The notes under the pieces: model-generated | The model's database searches: none | Told to the model about the DNA's origin: nothing | Seen by the model: the letters and a program-made list of their open reading frames with translations, nothing else | Position numbers and translations under genes: made by a program | In this document: positions 5,221-10,447 of the stretch, piece after piece | Layout: each line of letters opens with the position of its first letter | How positions within the stretch are numbered: position 1 is the stretch's first letter | Assembly (NCBI GenBank): GCA_900551145.1 | Contig: URUQ01000038.1 | Location: 1 to 10,447, forward strand | Source: an uncultured Eubacteriales bacterium | GTDB lineage: Bacteria > Bacillota > Clostridia > Christensenellales > CAG-917 | Reading direction: 5' to 3' | Length of the DNA stretch: 10,447 bases

Positions 5221-6978
5221 ATGAAAAGAGATATTGAACAATTGCAAGAGTACGTAAGAAACGGCGGAATCGACGCGTATATCGTGTTTACGAGTGACGA
5301 TCACGGAAGTGAGTACGTCGTGGATCACTTCAAAACGCGTGCGTTTCTTTGCGGATTTACGGGAAGCGCGGGCACGCTCGTAGTGACGAGAGACGGCGCG
5401 TATCTGTGGACGGACGGAAGATATTTTATCCAAGCGGCAGAGCAACTTAAAGCAACCGATACCGTGCTTATGAAAGCAGGTGAAGAGGGCGTGCCGTCTA
5501 TTTTCGAGTTTGTGAAAAAACTCTCCGATACGCCCAAAATCGCGTTTGATTTTACCACGGCTACGGTTGAATTCGTTGAAATAATTAAAAAGAGTGTCAA
5601 AGGCGTCGAGCTTGTCGATTGCGGTGAAGTTATCGACCGTATATGGCAAGATCGTCCCGAAGTCGCGCCTACGAAGGCTTGGTTTTTGCCCGATAACGCA
5701 ACGGGTGAGAGTGTAAGAAGCAAGATTGAAAACTTGCAAAAAGACATTGAAAAACAAGGTTGCGAATACGCGCTTGTGTCATCGCTTGACGATATCGCCT
5801 GGCTTTTCAATATGCGCGGAAGCGATATAGAGTACAACCCTGTCAATTACGCGTACGCAATCGTGTCCAAGGACGGTGCGACGTTGTTTATCGACGAGAG
5901 AAAACTCGACGCAAAATGCAAGAAAAATCTTGCGAAAAACAATATAAATACGTTGCCTTATAATGACGTTTACGGCGTGGCTTCGCAAATAGAGGGAAAG
6001 GTGCTTATCGACAAAGAAAAGACCAATTATGCGCTGTTCTCTCTTATAAAGAACGTCAAAGAGACGGATTCTTTCCCCACGACGATGAGAAAGGCAATCA
6101 AGAACGCGGTAGAGATAAAGAATATGAAAAAAGCGCACGTCGAGGACGGCGTTGCGGTGCTCAAATTTATGCGTTATCTAAAAGAGAACGCTGGCAAAGA
6201 CGTGATGAGCGAAATTTCGCTTGCGGACAAACTCGAAGCGTTTAGAAGAGAGAGTAAAAACTTCCTCGACCTCAGTTTTGACACCATTTGCGGATACGCT
6301 TCAAACGGCGCAATCGTGCATTATTCCGCAACTCCCGAGACGGACAAAGTCGTGGAAAACAAGGGATTGCTCCTCGTTGACAGCGGTGCGCAATATCGCT
6401 ACGGCACGACGGATATAACTCGTACGTTCGCGATGGGCAAGGTTACGAATGAGGAAAAGCGCGCGTTTACCATCGTGCTTAAATCGCATATCGCGCTTGC
6501 AAGGGCGACGTTCCCCAAAGGAATGACTGGCGCACGCCTCGATATGATTTCAAGAGCACCGATGTACGCCCACGGTATGGACTTCAAGCATGGCACCGGA
6601 CACGGCGTGGGATATTTGCTCAATGTTCACGAAGGACCGCAAAATATCTCACCGAGAGCGTTTACGTCCAAGTTTGCCGTTTTGCCGGGTATGGTTACGT
6701 CCAACGAACCGGGGTTTTACGAGGAAGGCAAGTTTGGTATAAGACACGAAAATCTTGTGCTTTGCGTGGAGAAAGAAAAGACCGAATACGGTACATTCTG
6801 CGCGTTTGAGACGATAACACTCGTGCCGTTCGACCTTGACGCAATAGACGTGAAATTGCTTGACGATGGTGAAAAAGCATGGCTCAACGCATATCATAAG
6901 ACGGTGCGCAAGACCATAGGCAAATATCTCGACGGCAAAGATTTGAAATTCCTCGAAAAAGCAACGAGAGAGATTTAA
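5221..6978 (+). CDS. Xaa-Pro aminopeptidase (aminopeptidase P, family M24B)
   Basis: A 585-residue cytosolic metallopeptidase that removes the N-terminal residue from peptides whose second residue is proline. It has the long three-domain architecture of eukaryotic XPNPEP1 and many Bacillota enzymes: creatinase-like domain 1 (about 1-135), a second creatinase-like domain (about 150-300) and the pita-bread M24 domain (about 310-540) with a C-terminal extension. The dinuclear metal ligands are visible as Asp387 and Asp398 (VDSGAQYRYGTTDITRT), His461 (HGTGHGVG), Glu496 (SNEPGFY) and Glu510 (GIRHEN). His377 and His470 match the active-site histidines of the family. Nothing essential is missing. 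The ribosome site AGGCG is weak and close to the ATG. The gene has its own promoter and terminator, so it is monocistronic. It probably serves the final breakdown of imported or recycled proline-containing peptides. Confidence 0.95.
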   Translation: MKRDIEQLQEYVRNGGIDAYIVFTSDDHGSEYVVDHFKTRAFLCGFTGSAGTLVVTRDGAYLWTDGRYFIQAAEQLKATDTVLMKAGEEGVPSIFEFVKKLSDTPKIAFDFTTATVEFVEIIKKSVKGVELVDCGEVIDRIWQDRPEVAPTKAWFLPDNATGESVRSKIENLQKDIEKQGCEYALVSSLDDIAWLFNMRGSDIEYNPVNYAYAIVSKDGATLFIDERKLDAKCKKNLAKNNINTLPYNDVYGVASQIEGKVLIDKEKTNYALFSLIKNVKETDSFPTTMRKAIKNAVEIKNMKKAHVEDGVAVLKFMRYLKENAGKDVMSEISLADKLEAFRRESKNFLDLSFDTICGYASNGAIVHYSATPETDKVVENKGLLLVDSGAQYRYGTTDITRTFAMGKVTNEEKRAFTIVLKSHIALARATFPKGMTGARLDMISRAPMYAHGMDFKHGTGHGVGYLLNVHEGPQNISPRAFTSKFAVLPGMVTSNEPGFYEEGKFGIRHENLVLCVEKEKTEYGTFCAFETITLVPFDLDAIDVKLLDDGEKAWLNAYHKTVRKTIGKYLDGKDLKFLEKATREI

Positions 6979-7004
6979 CACGGAATCGACATTTTAACGA
7001 TATA

Positions 7005-7029
7005 AAAAGCAGGCTTGAAGCCTGCTTTT
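7005..7029 (+). terminator. Terminator after the Xaa-Pro aminopeptidase gene
   Basis: AAAAGCAGGCT and AGCCTGCTTTT form an 11-base-pair stem with a three-base loop, starting 26 bases after the stop codon. The T-run is only four long, but the stem is GC-rich and the A/T flanks pair, so it may work in both directions. Confidence 0.8.
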
Positions 7030-7100
7030 GCGTTTGCGTTCGTAGATTTGTCAAATTGCGGTTGCAATCAACTCGGCGTTTGAAAAATGTTTTTTCGATA

Positions 7101-7129
7101 TTGCAAATCTTATAAAAAGATATTATAAT
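7101..7129 (+). promoter_or_regulatory. Promoter of the M20 peptidase gene
   Basis: TTGCAA (7101-7106) and TATAAT (7124-7129) with a 17-base spacer, in an AT-rich stretch. Transcription would start near 7136, about 35 bases before the ATG. Confidence 0.75.
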
Positions 7130-7170
7130 ATCAACATAAAACGATATAAAAACAATAAGGAAGAAAAATT

Positions 7171-8580
7171 ATGTTGCTTTTAACTATGCTTATCCGCACG
7201 CTTTTGTGCAAGCCCAAAGAGATTGACGCCGGTGAATATAAGGCAAGAGAGTTTGACAAAGACGTCATTGCAAAACACTTGTCCGAAGCAGTGCAAATCC
7301 CCACGGTGTCGATGGTCGGTGAGTTCGAGGGAGTTGACAAGCCTTTCCGTGACTATCACGCGTGGCTTGAAAAGACCTATCCGCTCATTCACTCAACGGC
7401 ACAAAAGACCGTCATCAACAATTACAGCCTCGTGTATCGCTTCAAGGGCAAAAATCCCGAGTTGTTGCCGGGCGCGTTTCTTGCGCACCAAGACGTAGTT
7501 CCCGCACCCAAAGAGGGTTGGGATTACGAGCCGTTTGGCGGTACGATTGACGACGGATTTATTTGGGGACGCGGAACGCAAGATATGAAAGGTACGATGA
7601 TTTCCTTGCTCGAAGCAATGGAAAAACTGCTCTCGGAAGGTTGGCAACCCGAAAGAGACGTGTATTTCTGCTTCGGTCACGACGAAGAGGCGTGGACGGA
7701 AGAAGGCGCGGCGCATATTTGCAAGTGGTTTCAAGAGCATAATATCAAACTCGAATACATTATTGACGAGGGCGGTACGATTATCGACGGCAAGATGATA
7801 GGCGAAGATAAGTTGTTTGGTCTTATCGCAACGTGCGAAAAAGGCAATATGAATATGACCTTGACAGTCGAAAAGGCGGGCGGACACGCTTCCAACCCCA
7901 AGAAGCCGTCGGCGGCGGCAATTATGGGCAAGGCTCTCGTCAAACTTGACAAGCATCCGATGCCCAGCAAATGGACGCCTGCTACCAAGCAAACGTTCAA
8001 ACTCATCGCGCCTCACGTGAAATTCCCGTTTAGATTTATCCTCGTAAACAGAGACATTTTGAGTCCTTTGCTCAAATTCGTGTTTAAGAAGATATCTCTC
8101 ACCAATGCGCTCATATCCACGACGTTTGCGCAAACCATGCTTCACGGAAGCGACGCCGAAAACGTCATTCCGCCCAAGGTTACGGCAAATATCAACACTC
8201 GTATAATCACGGGTGTTACGAGTGACGAAGTGCTTGAATACACGCAAAAATTGCTCGGCAAAGACGTAAAGGTGGAAAGACACGGCAAAGGCACGGAAGC
8301 AACCGCAGTATCTCCCATCGACGTCAAACCGTGGCACGACCTCAACGTCGCTATCAAGCAAATCTTCCCGACGATGGTCACCGCTCCGTATATGTTTATC
8401 GCCAATAGCGACAGCCGTTATTACGGTGAAGTATGCGACAATATCTATCGTTTTACACCCTTCCTTATGACGCTTGACGACCAAAAGCGTATACACGCAA
8501 TCAACGAGCGCGTAAGCATCGACGCAATGGAAAAGGCAACGCAATTCTTTGCACAATGCCTCGAAGTGATGAACAAATAA
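7171..8580 (+). CDS. M20 family zinc metallopeptidase (carboxypeptidase S / PM20D1-like)
   Basis: A 469-residue peptidase predicted to hydrolyse short peptides or N-acyl amino acids using two zinc ions. The full M20 residue set is present: His106 and Asp108 (AHQDVVP), bridging Asp138 (GRGTQDMKG), catalytic Glu172 and ligand Glu173 (HDEEAW), Asp199 (IIDEGG) and C-terminal ligand His442 (RIHAINERV). GGHASNP at 237-243 marks the lid/dimerisation domain insertion. The overall order resembles CPS1/PM20D1-type enzymes rather than PepT or DapE. The N terminus MLLLTMLIRTLL is hydrophobic but short, so membrane association is uncertain. AAGGAA at 7157-7162, eight bases before the ATG, supports the start. 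The gene has its own promoter and terminator. Its proximity to an aminopeptidase P gene suggests a shared peptide-catabolic role. The precise substrate cannot be read from sequence. Confidence 0.92.
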   Translation: MLLLTMLIRTLLCKPKEIDAGEYKAREFDKDVIAKHLSEAVQIPTVSMVGEFEGVDKPFRDYHAWLEKTYPLIHSTAQKTVINNYSLVYRFKGKNPELLPGAFLAHQDVVPAPKEGWDYEPFGGTIDDGFIWGRGTQDMKGTMISLLEAMEKLLSEGWQPERDVYFCFGHDEEAWTEEGAAHICKWFQEHNIKLEYIIDEGGTIIDGKMIGEDKLFGLIATCEKGNMNMTLTVEKAGGHASNPKKPSAAAIMGKALVKLDKHPMPSKWTPATKQTFKLIAPHVKFPFRFILVNRDILSPLLKFVFKKISLTNALISTTFAQTMLHGSDAENVIPPKVTANINTRIITGVTSDEVLEYTQKLLGKDVKVERHGKGTEATAVSPIDVKPWHDLNVAIKQIFPTMVTAPYMFIANSDSRYYGEVCDNIYRFTPFLMTLDDQKRIHAINERVSIDAMEKATQFFAQCLEVMNK

Positions 8581-8600
8581 CGCAAAAACAAAAATCTTTT

Positions 8601-8637
8601 CACCGCAAGGCAAACAAACGCTTTGCGGTGTTTTTTT
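8601..8637 (+). terminator. Terminator of the M20 peptidase gene
   Basis: CACCGCAAGGC (8601-8611) and GCTTTGCGGTG (8620-8630) form an 11-base-pair stem with one G-U pair and an eight-base loop, followed by seven T residues. It begins 20 bases after the stop codon. Confidence 0.92.
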
Positions 8638-8654
8638 GCCGTTATCGGCAAAAA
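8633..8654. promoter_or_regulatory. Near-palindrome, possible operator copy 1
   Basis: TTTTTGCCGTTATCGGCAAAAA is cited here by its core GCCGTTATCGGC at 8638-8649, flanked by T and A runs. It differs by one base from the perfect palindrome 52 bases downstream. Its left half overlaps the T-run of the terminator, so part of the symmetry may be coincidental. Binding of a dimeric regulator is inference. Confidence 0.4.
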
Positions 8655-8685
8655 TCGGCATATTATTTTCAAACCAACCTATAAA

Positions 8686-8705
8686 TTTTGCCGATATCGG
8701 CAAAA
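8686..8705. promoter_or_regulatory. Perfect 20-base palindrome, possible operator copy 2
   Basis: TTTTGCCGATATCGGCAAAA is exactly self-complementary across 20 bases. It lies in the gap between the M20 peptidase and spoIVA, centred 52 bases (about five helical turns) from the near-identical first copy. It has no T-run placed for termination and no loop, so a protein-binding site is the more natural reading. Which gene it would control is unclear. Confidence 0.5.
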
Positions 8706-8782
8706 TCCGCAAAATAATTTGAAACTAAACTTTACTTTTTTCCGATAAAGCGGTGAGAAAATCCGCAAATAAGCAAAAAAGC

Positions 8783-8811
8783 AAAACCGCTTGCGAGTCG
8801 AGCGGTTTTTT
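8783..8811 (+). terminator. Second terminator-like hairpin upstream of spoIVA
   Basis: AAAACCGCT (8783-8791) and AGCGGTTTT (8801-8809) form a nine-base-pair stem with a nine-base loop and six T residues (8806-8811). It lies about 75 bases before the spoIVA start. It could be a back-up terminator for the peptidase transcript, or the end of an unrecognised short transcript from 8640-8780. Confidence 0.75.
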
Positions 8812-8834
8812 GATGCGAATTTTCAATTTTTTGC

Positions 8835-8861
8835 ATAAGCGCAACCGACCGCTCATAGAGT
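8835..8861 (+). promoter_or_regulatory. Candidate sigma-E-type sporulation promoter of spoIVA
   Basis: ATA (8835-8837) followed after 16 bases by CATAGAGT (8854-8861) resembles the sigma-E pattern known from Bacillus subtilis (ATA, 16-18 bases, CATA-like -10 ending in T). In B. subtilis spoIVA is a sigma-E gene, which raises the prior. No good housekeeping promoter is evident between the upstream terminator and the gene. Transcription would start about 20 bases before the ATG. Confidence 0.5.
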
Positions 8862-8886
8862 ATAGCAAACCAAGTTGGAGGAGTTT

Positions 8887-10365
8887 ATGGATAAATTTGA
8901 CCTTTATCGAGACATAGCGTCACGAACGGGCGGAGACGTTTACGTAGGAGTGGTCGGCCCCGTACGCACGGGTAAATCGACGCTCATCAAACAAGTGATG
9001 CAACAATTTGTGGTTGACGGAATTGTCAATGCCGACGAACGCAGTCGTGCGATAGACGAAATTCCTCAATCCGCAGACGGAAAGACTATTATGACCACAC
9101 AACCGCGCTTCGTGCCGAACGAGGCGGTAAGGGTGTCGGTGGGAGATAATATTGCCGTCAATATGAGGCTTATAGATTGCGTTGGGTATCTCGTGGACGG
9201 AGCACTCGGCGCGGAGGAAGACGGCAAGGAACGTATGGTTTCCACGCCATGGTCGGACGAGGATATGCCGTTTTCAAAGGCGGCGGAAATCGGCACGCAA
9301 AAGGTCATTAAAGAACATAGCACCATTGCGCTTGCGGTGACGACGGACGGAAGTTTCGGCAATATTGCGCGTGAAGATTACGTCAAGGCGGAAGAGAGAG
9401 TGGTGCGCGAACTCAAAGAGTGCAAAAAGCCGTTTGCAATCGTTCTCAACGTTGCGGACGAAAACTCTCAAAGCGCGCAACAACTCAAAGACGAACTTGC
9501 AAAGAAGTATGACGCACCCGTCATCGTCAAGAACGCACTCACAATGAAAGAGAGCGACATCAGCGAGATTTTGGAGACGATTTTGCTTGAATTTAGCGTC
9601 AAAATCATCGACTTCGATTTGCCTCGTTGGGTGCAAGCGTTGCCCCTCGACAACGACGTCGTAAGAGAACTTATCGAAAACGTCGAAAGAATGGCGGACG
9701 ACGTCGACAAGATGAAAGACTACGACAAAATCGACGGATATTTTGAAAACGCAAACTATTGGCAACAACCTTTGTCAATCGGTATCGATGCAGGCAAGGG
9801 AAGAGTGCAAGTGGATATGAAACCCAAAGACGGAGTGTTTTTCAAGGTCGCAAGCACGGAGTGCGGTATAGATATAGAGGACGATTTCGATTTGCTTACC
9901 GAGCTTAAAGCACTTTGCAAGGGTAGGGACAAAATCCAAAAACTTCAATCTGCAATGGAGCAAGTGGAAACGCTCGGTTATGGCATCGTTATGCCCACTA
10001 TGGACGAGATCGAATTGCAAGAACCGCAAATCTTGCACCAAGGTCAACAATACGGCGTAAAACTCAAAGCAAGCGCACCGTCCTTGCATATTATGAAAGT
10101 CAACGTCGAGACTGAAGTAAGTCCCATTGTTGGCAGTGAACAACAGAGCAAAGACTTGGTTGACAGTATGCTACTCGATTTTGAAAACGACAAGCAGGCG
10201 ATTTGGAATACCAACATTTTCGGGCGTTCGCTTTCGACGCTCGTTGCGGACGGCATCAACAACAAGTTGCAGACCGTGCCCACCGATGCGGAACAGAAGT
10301 TGCGCAAAACTCTCGGACGTATCGTCAACGAGGGCAAGGGCGGTGTAATATGCATCTTGTTGTGA
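8887..10365 (+). CDS. spoIVA: Stage IV sporulation protein A, spore coat morphogenetic ATPase
   Basis: A 492-residue protein, the same length as B. subtilis SpoIVA. In known spore formers SpoIVA is made in the mother cell, is recruited to the forespore outer membrane by SpoVM, and polymerises after ATP hydrolysis to form the coat basement layer. The N-terminal TRAFAC-type domain shows Walker A GPVRTGKS (24-31, Lys30), sensor threonines Thr70/Thr71 in TIMTTQP and Walker B-like Asp97 in RLIDCVG, all at the B. subtilis positions. The stretches AAEIGTQKVIKEHSTIALAV, AEERVVRELKE, SIWNTNIFGRSLS-like (here AIWNTNIFGRSLS) and the C-terminal GKGGVICILL also match the family. GGAGG five bases before the ATG at 8887 fixes the start; the in-frame TTG at 8875 lies in the ribosome site region and is rejected. 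The gene is intact and marks the organism as a spore former or a recent descendant of one. Confidence 0.97.
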   Translation: MDKFDLYRDIASRTGGDVYVGVVGPVRTGKSTLIKQVMQQFVVDGIVNADERSRAIDEIPQSADGKTIMTTQPRFVPNEAVRVSVGDNIAVNMRLIDCVGYLVDGALGAEEDGKERMVSTPWSDEDMPFSKAAEIGTQKVIKEHSTIALAVTTDGSFGNIAREDYVKAEERVVRELKECKKPFAIVLNVADENSQSAQQLKDELAKKYDAPVIVKNALTMKESDISEILETILLEFSVKIIDFDLPRWVQALPLDNDVVRELIENVERMADDVDKMKDYDKIDGYFENANYWQQPLSIGIDAGKGRVQVDMKPKDGVFFKVASTECGIDIEDDFDLLTELKALCKGRDKIQKLQSAMEQVETLGYGIVMPTMDEIELQEPQILHQGQQYGVKLKASAPSLHIMKVNVETEVSPIVGSEQQSKDLVDSMLLDFENDKQAIWNTNIFGRSLSTLVADGINNKLQTVPTDAEQKLRKTLGRIVNEGKGGVICILL

Positions 10366-10419
10366 TGCGCAAATAATACGAAAACACGACTTTAAGCCAT
10401 CGTTTGAAAAGAATAAAGT

Positions 10420-10447
10420 GCGGAAACCGATATAATTTGGCTTCCGC
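10420..10447 (+). other. Partial hairpin at the right edge
   Basis: GCGGAA at 10420-10425 pairs with TTCCGC at 10442-10447, and an inner CC/GG pairing extends the stem past one mismatch. It lies 54 bases after the spoIVA stop and could be its terminator, but the window ends before any T-run could be seen. Confidence 0.45.

Noticed and set aside
5199..5237. A 12-codon reading frame (ATG at 5199) overlapping the aminopeptidase start, near the predicted transcription start
   Set aside because: No room for a ribosome site and no run of diagnostic codons; probably chance in AT-rich sequence, so not called as a leader peptide.
7393..8712. A 439-codon open frame on the minus strand opposite the M20 peptidase
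   Set aside because: It is antisense to a gene with every catalytic residue intact and shows no domain of its own; a compositional shadow.
8875..8886. TTG start adding four residues to SpoIVA
   Set aside because: The TTG lies in the Shine-Dalgarno region that serves the ATG at 8887, and the ATG gives the exact family length.
10404..10436. Promoter reading out of the right edge (TTGAAA and TATAAT)
   Set aside because: The hexamers are 21 bases apart, too far for a normal promoter, and the -10 lies inside the edge hairpin.

Overview
The window reads as a chromosomal stretch from an endospore-forming member of the Bacillota, most likely an uncultured Clostridia lineage. The best evidence is a full-length spoIVA at the right end, whose product is 492 residues with Walker A Lys30, Thr70/Thr71 and Asp97 where Bacillus subtilis SpoIVA has them. 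Strong GGAGG-type ribosome binding sites, a lysine riboswitch working through an intrinsic terminator, and a substrate-binding-protein/permease fusion all fit that assignment. I cannot name a species.

Layout, left to right. Positions 1-230 hold no supportable gene, only short hairpins. A minus-strand gene (231-1190) encodes a secreted CE1-type esterase lipoprotein with its own promoter. A strong bidirectional terminator (1321-1362) separates it from a two-gene minus-strand operon (1373-3879). That operon encodes an amino-acid ABC transporter: a fused binding protein/permease, then an ATPase that overlaps it by ATGA. Its leader (3931-4150) is a lysine riboswitch with a terminator and a candidate antiterminator, so the importer is very probably a lysine uptake system that is switched off when lysine is plentiful.

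Divergent from it, a near-consensus promoter drives rpsU (ribosomal protein S21), followed 41 bases later by tRNA-Val(CAC) with encoded CCA and no visible promoter or classical terminator between them. After the tRNA lies the most unusual structure of the window: a non-coding unit of 186 bases present as two copies that are identical over 179 bases. Each copy begins with the last 21 bases of the tRNA and carries a terminator plus a chain of back-to-back hairpins. A decayed third tRNA-end-like site closes the array.

Two plus-strand peptidase genes follow, each with its own promoter and terminator: a three-domain M24 Xaa-Pro aminopeptidase (5221-6978) and an M20 metallopeptidase of the carboxypeptidase S/PM20D1 type (7171-8580). 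Together with the lysine importer they suggest a metabolism geared to peptides and amino acids, but they are not one operon. The gap before spoIVA contains two terminators, two copies of a GCCG-N-TATCGGC palindrome and a possible sigma-E-type promoter, then spoIVA itself (8887-10365).

No CRISPR array, transposase, integrase or phage gene was seen. The best candidate for something undescribed is the tRNA-tail tandem repeat. The best-supported regulatory inference is the lysine riboswitch on the fused transporter.
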